Assembly: GCF_000685355.1 (NCBI RefSeq)
Contig: NZ_JHET01000007.1
Span: forward strand, 248,001-312,000
Length of the DNA stretch: 64,000 bases
Direction: 5' to 3'
From: Microbacterium sp. CH12i
GTDB lineage: Bacteria; Actinomycetota; Actinomycetes; Actinomycetales; Microbacteriaceae
The notes under the pieces were generated by a model. That model made no database searches and was not told where the DNA came from. It was given only the letters and a program-made list of their open reading frames with translations. This document shows positions 40,004 through 47,398 of the stretch, piece after piece. A program made the position numbers and the translations under genes. Within the stretch, counting starts at the first letter, position 1; each line of letters starts with the position of its first letter.

Positions 40004-41020
40004 CTATTGCGAACGTTGCTCTGAGTCGCGCGATGCCGCGGCCGAGAGAGCGCCATCAGCCGCTTTTGTGGCTTCACGGACGCGCTTGCGCAGGTTCTTA
40101 TCGGTGATTTCACGATCGCCGACAGCTCCGGGGGTCCACTGCTCCACGTCGTCGTCGCCATAGCTGGACTTCGATGCACGACGCTTGACTTCCGGTGCGA
40201 TGGTGTCCGGTGCGAGTCGCCGCGCGGTCAGGAGGAAGCCGGTGTGCGCGACCATTCGGTGATCGGGGCGCACGGAGAGGCCTTCGACATGCCAGCCCCG
40301 CACCATCGTCTCAGAGGCATCGGGGTCGGTGAACATACCCGTTCCGCGGATGTACTCAGCGACGCGCGACAGTTGCGTGGCTGTCGCGATGTAGCAGAGC
40401 ACCACACCGCCCGGAGTGAGAGCATCGGCCACGACATCCATGACCTCCCATGGTGCGAGCATGTCGAGAACGACGCGATCAACAGTGCCGGCGGGCAATT
40501 CGGCAGGAAGCGCGTCGAGCAGGTCACCGACGATGACCTGCCAGGTTTCGGGGGTCTTGCCGAAGAACGTCGTGACGTTTGCTTTGGCGACCTCAGCAAA
40601 GTCTTCGCGCCGTTCGAATGACACCAGCCGACCATCGCTTCCCACTGCACGCAGCAGCGAAAGCGAGAGCGCACCAGAGCCGACACCGGCTTCAACAACG
40701 GTCGCGCCGGGGAAGATGTCTGCCTGCATCACGATCTGAGCGGCATCTTTCGGATACACGATTGCAGCACCCCTGGGCATCGACATCGCGAAGTCGCGAA
40801 GCAGCGGGCGCAGCACCAGGTACTCGTGACCTGCGCTGTTGACTACAACAGAGCCGTCCGGCAACCCGATCACATCACTGTGCTTGAGTACACCGTGGTG
40901 GGTATGCAGTTCACCGTCTGGACTCAACGTCGTGGTGTGCATCCGGTTCTTGGGGCCGGTGAGCTGTACGCGATCGCCCTCACGGAATGGACCGCTGGCT
41001 CGCGTTGACGCGAGGCTCAT
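40004..41020 (-). CDS. trmI: tRNA (adenine-58-N1)-methyltransferase TrmI
   Basis: Methylates A58 in the T-loop of tRNA using SAM. The protein is 338 residues. The N-terminal small beta domain has FREGDRVQLTGPKNRMH. The Rossmann-fold motif I is VVEAGVGSGALSLSLLRAVG, followed by VDRVVLDMLAPWEV and GVVLCYIATATQLSR. The basic C-terminal tail is as in actinobacterial TrmI. It overlaps the HAD gene (ATGA). Usually upstream of the proteasome ATPase gene, but here the FKBP gene follows after 10 bases. Confidence 0.94.
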   Translation of the reverse strand: MSLASTRASGPFREGDRVQLTGPKNRMHTTTLSPDGELHTHHGVLKHSDVIGLPDGSVVVNSAGHEYLVLRPLLRDFAMSMPRGAAIVYPKDAAQIVMQADIFPGATVVEAGVGSGALSLSLLRAVGSDGRLVSFERREDFAEVAKANVTTFFGKTPETWQVIVGDLLDALPAELPAGTVDRVVLDMLAPWEVMDVVADALTPGGVVLCYIATATQLSRVAEYIRGTGMFTDPDASETMVRGWHVEGLSVRPDHRMVAHTGFLLTARRLAPDTIAPEVKRRASKSSYGDDDVEQWTPGAVGDREITDKNLRKRVREATKAADGALSAAASRDSEQRSQ

Positions 41021-41706
41021 CGCAACGACTCCACAGCCTGTGCCGCCTTCGTCGTGGCGTAGAGGTCAATAATGTCTGAGGCGGTACGGCCCTCAAGCGT
41101 CGGCCAGAGAGCGTGCGCTCCAAATCCGTCCAACGGAATCATGTGCGGCACGCCGAGTGTCACGGCGCCAGACGCGATGCCCGCGCGCAGCCCTGTGCCG
41201 GAGTCCTCGATCACGAGAGCTTCCTCGATGTCGATGTCCAACAGCGCCGCCGCCTGCAGATACGGCTCTGGGTGTGGCTTGGGATTGAGCACATCATCAC
41301 CTGCGACGATGTGCTCAAAGGCGTCGAACTCGATGAGGTCGACCACGCTGAGCGCCATCCGCCGCATCGACATCGTCACCAACGCCGTACGGATTCCGGC
41401 CGCATGCAGATCTCTCAAAAGTTCTTTGGCTCCGGGCCGAAACGGCACACCCTGTGTGATCAGGGCGGTGCGCACATCATCCGTGAGCTTTGCGACAATC
41501 GCTTCCGGCTCCATGTCGACACCGACAGCGCGAAGCAGCTTCGCGCTGTCGAGAAGCCCGCTGCCAACGAGCTGCAGCGCCTGCTCGTGCGACCAGCTGC
41601 CCCCGAACGATTCCACCATCGCGGTCTCCGCCGCCATCCAATACGGCTCGGTATCCACCAGTGTTCCATCCATGTCCCAGAGGACTGCGCGCGGCTTTTG
41701 ACTCAC
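41017..41706 (-). CDS. HAD-superfamily phosphatase (beta-phosphoglucomutase-like)
   Basis: A 229-residue hydrolase, HAD subfamily IA. Motif I is LWDMDGTLVDTEPYW with D11 and D13, motif II ALVTMSMRR, and motif III/IV NPKPHPEPYLQAA and VIEDSGTGLRAGIASG. The substrate is a small phosphorylated metabolite that cannot be specified. The GTG start is fixed by a TAGCAT box 6 nt upstream. It appears to be the first gene of the operon running to lnt. Confidence 0.9.
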   Translation of the reverse strand: MSQKPRAVLWDMDGTLVDTEPYWMAAETAMVESFGGSWSHEQALQLVGSGLLDSAKLLRAVGVDMEPEAIVAKLTDDVRTALITQGVPFRPGAKELLRDLHAAGIRTALVTMSMRRMALSVVDLIEFDAFEHIVAGDDVLNPKPHPEPYLQAAALLDIDIEEALVIEDSGTGLRAGIASGAVTLGVPHMIPLDGFGAHALWPTLEGRTASDIIDLYATTKAAQAVESLR

Positions 41707-41712
41707 CGCACC

Positions 41713-41718
41713 ATGCTA
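41713..41718 (-). promoter_or_regulatory. -10 box for the nine-gene minus-strand operon
   Basis: On the minus strand TAGCAT ends 6 nt before the GTG at 41706, with no ribosome site between: a leaderless start for the HAD-trmI-FKBP-pafBC-tatAC-helY-lnt run. Confidence 0.5.
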
Positions 41719-41793
41719 GCCCGCGTGTGCGCACACCCCAGGCGCGGACTAGCTGGAGGGGTACTCGCGTTTCGCAACTGGAAGGAGAACTCG

Positions 41794-42648
41794 ATGGATG
41801 CGCTGGGAAATCGCATTGTCGTCGTCGCCTTCGATGGTTGGAACGATGCCGGAGAAGCGGCAAGTGGCGTCATCGAAGTGCTGCGCGAGGGCTCTGACTA
41901 CGAGCTCGTGCACTCGGTGGACCCCGAGCAATACTTCGACTATCAGTACACCCGCCCGTCCTCGAAGATGGACGCCACCGGACACCGCGAACTCCGCTGG
42001 CCAGAGGCCGCACTGTGGCGCCCGTCCGAGCCGCCGACCGATGGCTCCCCTGAGTTCTGGCTCCTCACGGGAGTAGAGCCCGCACGCACCTGGCAGGCAT
42101 TCGCGAATGAGTTCATCGACGTCGCGTTGCGCGATGATGTGACCGGGTTCCTCACGCTCGGCGCCATGCTCTCCGATGTTCCACACACCCGCCCGATCTC
42201 GATCTTCGCCGCGAGTTCCAACGAGCAGGTCCGCGAGGCGCTCAGCGTCGAGCGCTCGCTCTACGAGGGGCCGGTCGGTATTCTCAGCGTCTTCGAGCAC
42301 TTCGCCGAACAGGCCGGCATTCCGACTGCGAGCCTGTGGGCAAGCGTGCCGCACTACGTCGCCACCGCGGCGCCCTCCCCGAAGGCGACTCTCGCTCTGC
42401 TCGATCGGCTGCACGAACTCACCGGCGTCGATGTTCCCCGCGAGCGGCTGCGCACCGAAGCTGCAACGTGGGAGGTTTCGATTGACGCGGCCGCCGCCGA
42501 TGACGAAGAGATGACCGAGTACATCCACCAGCTGGAGCGCACCAGAGACACCTGGGACTCCCCCGAAGCATCCGGCGATGCCATCGCGCAGGCCTTCGAG
42601 CGCTACCTGCGTCGCCGAGGCGATGGCCCCGGCGACCACAAGCGCTAG
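41794..42648 (+). CDS. PAC2-family protein (proteasome-assembly-chaperone-like)
   Basis: A 284-residue protein of the PAC2 fold. It has VVVAFDGWNDAGEAASGVIE, the YFDYQYTRPSSKMD segment, TGVEPARTWQAFANEF, LGAMLSDVPHTRP and ASLWASVPHYVATAPSP-like PHYVATAAPSPKA. Actinobacterial members were named after the eukaryotic proteasome chaperone but have no proven role. AAGGAG precedes the ATG. The TAG stop lies in a CTAG that is the left target duplication of the IS481 element; the insertion did not alter the protein. Confidence 0.9.
   Translation: MDALGNRIVVVAFDGWNDAGEAASGVIEVLREGSDYELVHSVDPEQYFDYQYTRPSSKMDATGHRELRWPEAALWRPSEPPTDGSPEFWLLTGVEPARTWQAFANEFIDVALRDDVTGFLTLGAMLSDVPHTRPISIFAASSNEQVREALSVERSLYEGPVGILSVFEHFAEQAGIPTASLWASVPHYVATAAPSPKATLALLDRLHELTGVDVPRERLRTEAATWEVSIDAAAADDEEMTEYIHQLERTRDTWDSPEASGDAIAQAFERYLRRRGDGPGDHKR
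42645..42648. repeat. Left target-site duplication (CTAG) of the IS481 element
   Basis: CTAG directly before the left terminal repeat; a second copy lies at 43744-43747. It supplies the stop codon of the PAC2 gene on the plus strand and of the transposase on the minus strand. Confidence 0.8.
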
Positions 42649-43647
42649 GTGTACTTCCCCGTGAGGTTGTGAACGCGTTCTGAGGGGGTCTTGCCGCCGA
42701 TGCCGGTGTGGGGTCTGTGGTGATTGTAGTGATGGAGCCAGGTCTCGTAGGCGGCGGCTCGCTCGGATTCGCTGGCGTAGGGTCTCGCATATGCCCACTC
42801 GACGGCGAGGGTCCGGTTGAATCGCTCGACTTTCCCGTTGGTCTGCGGCCGATACGGTCTGGTCCACTTGTGCTTGATGGTTTCGCCGAGCGCGGCAGCG
42901 AACGCGTGGGGATCGGTAGCAGGCGCCGTTGTCGGTCATCACCGCGGTCACGGTCACGCCGAGGCTGGCGAAGAACGCGTTCGCACGAGTCCAGAACCCG
43001 GCCGCGGTCTCCTTGCGCTCGTCGTCGAGGATCTCCGAGTACGCGACACGTGAGTTGTCGTCCACGGCATGGTGCAGGTATCGGTAGCCGCGGGATTCTG
43101 CCCCGCCGGCACGGGTGGCTTTGCCGCGGACGACGCCGGCAGCGCGGTCCTGGGCGGATCCGCGGCCGTGGACCCGCCATCCCCCGCCGTCGGGGATGCG
43201 GCCCTGCTTCTTGATGTCCACGTGCACCAGCTGGCCCGGTGAAGCGACCTCATATCGTTTCGGTGTCGACTTACGCACCGGCAGCCCGGTGGCCTGATCG
43301 ACGTGAGTCAGCTTCGGCATGCCATATCGGGCCAGCACACGCCCGACCGTCGAGCGATGCAACCCCAGGTGATACGCGATCCGGTGCGGGCCCCACCGGC
43401 GCGTGAGCCGCAACGCGACGATGCGCCGCTCGGTCTTGCGTGGCAGCTGGCTCGGTGACCTCCGCGGCCTCGAGCTGCGGTCCGTCAGCGGCAGCCCAGC
43501 CCGACACCGATCCACCCACCGTTTCGCTGTCGCCGGCGAGCACTGAAACCGTTCCGCAGCGCGGCGAAGCGACCATCCATCCTGAGTTATCAACAGGGCA
43601 AGGCGCCGGCGCCCCTCAGGAGTCAACGGAGCATTAGCGTGTGTCAT
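42645..43647 (-). pseudogene. IS481-family transposase, frameshifted by one extra base
   Basis: The repaired protein is about 333 residues. An N-terminal helix-turn-helix (WSLRRAAERFQCSPATAKRW) and a second one (WGPHRIAYHLGLHRSTVGRVL) precede the rve/DDE core, with D144 in VHVDIKK, D239 in AVMTDNGACYRS and E274 in KVERFNRTLAVEW, 34 residues after D239. Between D239 and E274 the run of four C (42908-42911 on the plus strand as G) should be three; the extra base shifts the frame. The stop TAG is not in the element but in the flanking CTAG. Unlike other lesions here this is an insertion, so it may be a true inactivation or a run-length error. Confidence 0.85.
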
Positions 43648-43743
43648 GGAGACCTCCGGTTTAGAGATGCGAGTGTGGTAACCCACATCCTTGCCGGAGG
43701 TCTTCCCTATGTCACGCGTTCACAACCTCCCGAGGAACTACAC
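42649..43743. mobile_element. IS481-family insertion sequence, 1095 bp, complete ends
   Basis: The element is bounded by 30-bp inverted repeats with three mismatches (42649-42678 and 43714-43743; both start GTGTA and end GTTGTGAACGCGT) and by CTAG duplications on each side. CTAG-centred targets are known for IS481 members. It carries one transposase gene on the minus strand, frameshifted as read. Before insertion the convergent PAC2 and uppP genes shared the palindromic CTAG as overlapping stop codons; duplication left both intact. Confidence 0.9.
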
Positions 43744-43747
43744 CTAG
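43744..43747. repeat. Right target-site duplication (CTAG) of the IS481 element
   Basis: Second copy of CTAG, directly after the right terminal repeat. On the minus strand it holds the uppP stop codon. Confidence 0.8.
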
Positions 43748-44571
43748 GCCGCGATCACTCCGGTTCCCAGCAGGATCAGCAGCGTCGCGCCCAGCAGGAT
43801 GCGGTAGATCACAAACGGCAAGAAGCTGTGCGTAGAGATCCATTTCATGAAGAATGCGATCACGCCCAGCGCGATGACGAAGGCGATGCCGGTTGCCGCA
43901 ACCGTCTCTCCCATGGAGAAGTACTGATCCGGCGCGTCCCAGCTCTTGAACACCTGGTAGAAACCACTGCCGAAGACAGCAGGAATCGCGAGCAGGAACG
44001 CGTAACGGGCTGCGGCGGCACGCTCATAGCCCAGGAACAGCCCCATCGTGATGGTGCCACCCGAGCGCGAGACACCGGGGACGAGCGCGAGAGCCTGCGC
44101 AAGGCCGAACAGGATGCCGTGCGGGTAGGTCAGCTGGTCGAGCTTGCGCCGCTTGGCACCCACGTAGTCGGCGACTCCTAGCAGGATGCCGAACAGAATC
44201 AGCATCGAGGCGACGAGCCACAGTGAACGCAGCACCGTTTCGATCTGGTCTTGGAAGACCAGGCCCAACACCACGATCGGGATGCTGCCGATGATGATCA
44301 GCCACCCCATCCTGGCGTCAGGGTCATTGCGCGGAAGCTTGCCGACGAGCGAGCGGAACCAGTGGCTCACGATGCGGGTAATGTCGCGCCAGAAGAAAAC
44401 CACGACAGCCGCTTCGGTACCGATCTGCGTGATCGCCGTGAATGCGGCGCCGGGATCCTCACCCGATCCGAGGAACGAGCCGACGATGCGCAGGTGCGCG
44501 CTGGACGAGATCGGGAGGAACTCGGTGAGTCCCTGGATGACGCCGAGAAACAGCGCTTCGAGCAGGTGCAT
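43744..44571 (-). CDS. uppP: Undecaprenyl-diphosphate phosphatase
   Basis: Membrane phosphatase that recycles undecaprenyl pyrophosphate for cell-wall synthesis; its homologue BacA gives bacitracin tolerance. The protein is 275 residues with about eight helices. The conserved acidic motif is [19 protein letters not shown] (BacA motif 1), followed by [13 protein letters not shown] (motif 2). GAAGG lies before the ATG. It lies downstream of the M20 peptidase gene with 28 bases between. The IS481 element follows directly after its stop. Confidence 0.94.
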   Translation of the reverse strand: MHLLEALFLGVIQGLTEFLPISSSAHLRIVGSFLGSGEDPGAAFTAITQIGTEAAVVVFFWRDITRIVSHWFRSLVGKLPRNDPDARMGWLIIIGSIPIVVLGLVFQDQIETVLRSLWLVASMLILFGILLGVADYVGAKRRKLDQLTYPHGILFGLAQALALVPGVSRSGGTITMGLFLGYERAAAARYAFLLAIPAVFGSGFYQVFKSWDAPDQYFSMGETVAATGIAFVIALGVIAFFMKWISTHSFLPFVIYRILLGATLLILLGTGVIAA

Positions 44572-44599
44572 GGAGGGCCTTCTGAGTTAGGGAAACACG

Positions 44600-45895
44600 T
44601 CAGTACGTGCGCAGCAGATCGGTCAGAACCTGCTGACCAAAGACAAGTGATTCTACTGGTACTCGCTCGTCAACTCCGTGGAACATCCCCGTGAAATCGA
44701 GATCTGCCGGGAGTCGCAGCGGCGCAAAGCCATAACCGGTGATGCCGAGCGTGAACAGCGCCTTGTTGTCGGTGCCTGCACCGAGCAGATACGGGATGAT
44801 GGGGACGCCGGGGTCGTGGCGGCCGAGGCTCTGCACCATCGCATCGACGAGACCGCCCTCGAAGGGCGTCTCCATACCGATGTCACGAACGACCGTCTCG
44901 ATCACGATATCGTCGCCCACGATTCGTTGCAGCTCTGCAAGCACTTCATCTTCGGTTCCCGGCAGCACGCGAACGTCAATGAGCGCCTCGGCACGCTCGG
45001 GAATCACGTTGTGCTTGTATCCGGCGGTGAGAGCGGTCGCGTTGGCGGTCGTCCGGAAAGTCGATCGCAAGAACGCCTCAGCGGGGCCGGATGCCGCGGC
45101 AAGCGCATCCGGATCATCCACGGAACGACCAGTCAGGTCACTGAGCCCGCGCAGCAACGCTTCTGTGGTGGGTGTCAGTTTGATCGGCCACTGCGTGCGT
45201 CCGATCGCGGCGACCGCTTCGGCGAGTTTCACAACTGCATTGTTGTCGTGCAGCCGGCTGCCGTGCCCCGCGCGCCCCTTCGCGACGAGGCGGATCCAGA
45301 TCAGCGCCTTCTCGCCGACCTGCAGTAGATAAGCACGGCGGTCGTCGACCGTGATCGAGTAGCCGCCCACCTCACTGATCGCCTCGGTCGCACCGGCGAA
45401 CCAGTCCGGACGATCTTTGACGACGAGCGCCGAGCCCTCGACACCGCCGTTCTCCTCATCAGCGAAGAAGGCCAGGATGAGGTCACGTTCCGGCTGATCG
45501 CCCGAACGCAGGATGTCTGCCACTGAGGTGAGGATCATTGCGTCCATGTTCTTCATGTCGACAGCGCCACGACCCCAAAGCATCCCGTCACGTACCTCGC
45601 CCGCAAATGGGTCAACGCTCCAGTCTTCTGCCATCGCTGGAACGACGTCGAGGTGCCCATGCACGACGAGCGCCGGCTTGCGCGGATCCCGACCAGGAAC
45701 TCGGGCCATCACGTTGGTTCGTCGTGGGATCGGCTCGTAGTACACCGGTGTGAGCCCGATGCCCTCCATGTAGGCACCCACGTACTCTGCCGCTTCGCGT
45801 TCGCCCTCGGCTTTGCCGCCGCCAAAGTTCGAGGTGTCGAAACGGATAAGGTCCTGTGCGATGCGCACGACCTCCGGATGCTGTGGCTCAACCAT
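44600..45895 (-). CDS. M20-family metallopeptidase/deacylase
   Basis: A 431-residue dizinc hydrolase. Metal ligands are visible in VVHGHLDVVPA, GRGAVDMKNMDAM (bridging Asp) and FFADEENGGVEG (catalytic Glu pair), with RAGHGSRL in the dimerisation domain. The family includes dipeptidases, ArgE/DapE and acylases; this one resembles the general M20 peptidases of Actinobacteria with no assigned substrate. The ATG is fixed by TAGCCT 6 nt upstream (leaderless). It probably heads a two-gene unit with uppP. Confidence 0.92.
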   Translation of the reverse strand: MVEPQHPEVVRIAQDLIRFDTSNFGGGKAEGEREAAEYVGAYMEGIGLTPVYYEPIPRRTNVMARVPGRDPRKPALVVHGHLDVVPAMAEDWSVDPFAGEVRDGMLWGRGAVDMKNMDAMILTSVADILRSGDQPERDLILAFFADEENGGVEGSALVVKDRPDWFAGATEAISEVGGYSITVDDRRAYLLQVGEKALIWIRLVAKGRAGHGSRLHDNNAVVKLAEAVAAIGRTQWPIKLTPTTEALLRGLSDLTGRSVDDPDALAAASGPAEAFLRSTFRTTANATALTAGYKHNVIPERAEALIDVRVLPGTEDEVLAELQRIVGDDIVIETVVRDIGMETPFEGGLVDAMVQSLGRHDPGVPIIPYLLGAGTDNKALFTLGITGYGFAPLRLPADLDFTGMFHGVDERVPVESLVFGQQVLTDLLRTY

Positions 45896-45901
45896 GTGTC
45901 C

Positions 45902-45907
45902 AGGCTA
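45902..45907 (-). promoter_or_regulatory. -10 box for the leaderless M20 peptidase gene
   Basis: On the minus strand TAGCCT ends 6 nt before the ATG at 45895, without a ribosome site. Confidence 0.5.
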
Positions 45908-45942
45908 CCCAAGCCTGCGGCACGCCCGAGGTGTCCCTTCGG

Positions 45943-45972
45943 TTCGATGCGGACTGTCGAGCATGGTAATGT
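45943..45972 (+). promoter_or_regulatory. Candidate promoter for tRNA-Leu(GAG)
   Basis: TTCGAT (45943-45948) and TAATGT (45967-45972) are separated by 18 bases and lie 33 nt before the tRNA. A T-rich stretch follows. Plausible but not proven. Confidence 0.4.
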
Positions 45973-46005
45973 TTTTCTTCGGTCGGCAACGACCTTTCAT
46001 CACCT

Positions 46006-46088
46006 GCGCGGGTGGCGGAATGGTAGACGCGCTACGTTGAGGTCGTAGTGCCCGTAAGGGCGTGGGGGTTCAAGTCCCCCTCCGCGCA
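46006..46088 (+). tRNA. tRNA-Leu (anticodon GAG)
   Basis: An 83-nt cloverleaf. The acceptor arm is GCGCGGG with TCCGCGC, the D-arm GGCGGAATGGTAGACGCG, the anticodon stem CTACG/CGTAG with loop TTGAGGT (anticodon GAG), the long variable arm GTGCCCGTAAGGGCGT, and the T-arm GGGGGTTCAAGTCCCCC. Discriminator A, no encoded CCA. It shares the GGCGGAATGGTAGACGCG block with the tRNA-Leu(CAA) in this window. A terminator follows. Confidence 0.94.
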
Positions 46089-46095
46089 CAAGATG

Positions 46096-46131
46096 AGAAT
46101 GGCCCGGATCCGCAAGGATCCGGGCCATTCT
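46096..46131 (+). terminator. Terminator after tRNA-Leu, with a GCAA tetraloop
   Basis: A perfect 16-bp stem (46096-46111 with 46116-46131) closed by a stable GCAA tetraloop and followed by TTCTTGC. It lies between the tRNA and the converging VIT-family gene and may serve both. Confidence 0.88.
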
Positions 46132-46152
46132 TCTTGCTCGCAGTCTCGCCGA

Positions 46153-47250
46153 TTAGACGGCACCGACGCCGAAGGCGAGACCGAGCGCATGGGTGATCGC
46201 GGCGGCTCCGAACCCGATCGCGAGCTGACGCAGCGCGCGTCCGAGCGGTGGGCCTCCGGAGAGGATGCCGACCATCGCCCCGGTGCCGAGCAAGGCAGTA
46301 CCTACGAGCACGAGTGCGACGATGACCGCAGCGATGCCCTGGAGACCGAAGATCCACGGCAGCACCGGGATGATCGCTCCGGACGAGAACAGCAGGAAGC
46401 TGGAGATCGCAGCCGACCAGTCGGTACCCACGATGTCGTGGTCGGCGCCGGCGTGCGCACGAATCGGGCCGGTGGCGGCCCGACGCACACCTTCCTGAGC
46501 TGCCGTGATGATCCGGCGTGAACGCGCCAGCGCTTCTGCCTCGTCGACGCCCCGCGCACGGTACACGAGCGCCAACTCGTTCTCATCGATGTCGAGATCA
46601 CCGGCAGACAACGCGGCATCCTCATTCGCCTCCGTCGAGGCGAGCAGCTCACGTTGAGACCGCACAGATACGAACTCGCCTGCGCCCATCGACAGCGCTC
46701 CTGCCAGCAGACCAGCGATTCCGCTGAAGAGCACGAAGCCCGGGCCCACCCCGGTGGCACCGATACCGAGGACAAGAGCCAAGTTGCTGACGAGCCCGTC
46801 GTTCGCGCCGAACACCGCGGCACGGAACGAACCGGACAGTCGTCGTCGACCACGCGCCGCGAGTCCGCGCACGACCTCTTCGTGGATCTTCTCGTCCGCC
46901 CGCATAGCGGGGGTCGCGTACTGCTCGGCGTCGTAGGGCGAGCGGCCTTCTGCTGTCTGCGCGAGCACAAGCACGAAGATCGATCCGAAGCGTCCCGCCA
47001 TCCACCCAAGCGACCGTGAGCGGATGCCTGCCTTCGGAAGCCGGGCCGGCTCGCCACCGAGTAGATCAAGCCAGTGCTGTTCGTGTCGGCGCTCTGCGTC
47101 GGCGAGGCTCTGCAGAATCTCTTTTTCTTCACCCGACTTGCGGCCGGCCAGCTTCTGATAGACCAACCCCTCTGCGCGCTCCTCGACGAGATAACGCGCC
47201 CAGCGGCGGCGATCAGCTGCGGTCGGCTCTGCGGCTGCACGCGCGGTCAT
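46153..47250 (-). CDS. VIT1/CCC1-family metal transporter with a ferritin-like N-terminal domain
   Basis: A 365-residue protein. The first part (about 20-140) is a rubrerythrin/ferritin-like helical bundle with Glu/His ligands, for example LADAERRHEQHWLDLL and RADEKIHEEVVRGLA. The C-terminal part is a VIT1-like membrane domain starting FRAAVFGANDGLVSNLALVLG, with ALSMGAGEFVSVRSQRELL and final helices. Such fusions are thought to move iron or manganese out of the cytoplasm. GGAGG precedes the ATG. Metal choice cannot be told. Confidence 0.9.
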   Translation of the reverse strand: MTARAAAEPTAADRRRWARYLVEERAEGLVYQKLAGRKSGEEKEILQSLADAERRHEQHWLDLLGGEPARLPKAGIRSRSLGWMAGRFGSIFVLVLAQTAEGRSPYDAEQYATPAMRADEKIHEEVVRGLAARGRRRLSGSFRAAVFGANDGLVSNLALVLGIGATGVGPGFVLFSGIAGLLAGALSMGAGEFVSVRSQRELLASTEANEDAALSAGDLDIDENELALVYRARGVDEAEALARSRRIITAAQEGVRRAATGPIRAHAGADHDIVGTDWSAAISSFLLFSSGAIIPVLPWIFGLQGIAAVIVALVLVGTALLGTGAMVGILSGGPPLGRALRQLAIGFGAAAITHALGLAFGVGAV

Positions 47251-47362
47251 AAATCCTCCATGATGCGGTGAACAACCCGTATTCGGGCACGATCAACGCT
47301 AGCTAGGCTGCGGAGGCCAGAACGCCGAAAAGCGGGGATTGCCAGCATTTCGGGACTCCTAA

Positions 47363-47382
47363 CCCTTCGACGGGCTCAGGGG
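47363..47382 (+). repeat. Short extragenic palindrome-like repeat
   Basis: CCCTTCGACGGGCTCAGGGG, of a hairpin-like repeat type seen many times in genomes of this group. It lies in the 148-base gap between the VIT-type and helicase genes. A near-identical copy is found inside the alpha/beta hydrolase gene (63875-63894). Confidence 0.55.
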
Positions 47383-47398
47383 CCGGAGCGGACACGGC

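Noticed and set aside
42645..43647. Programmed frameshift in the transposase
   Set aside because: IS481 transposases are single-frame genes. The site is a run of four C without a clear slippery heptamer or following structure, so an extra base or mutation is simpler.
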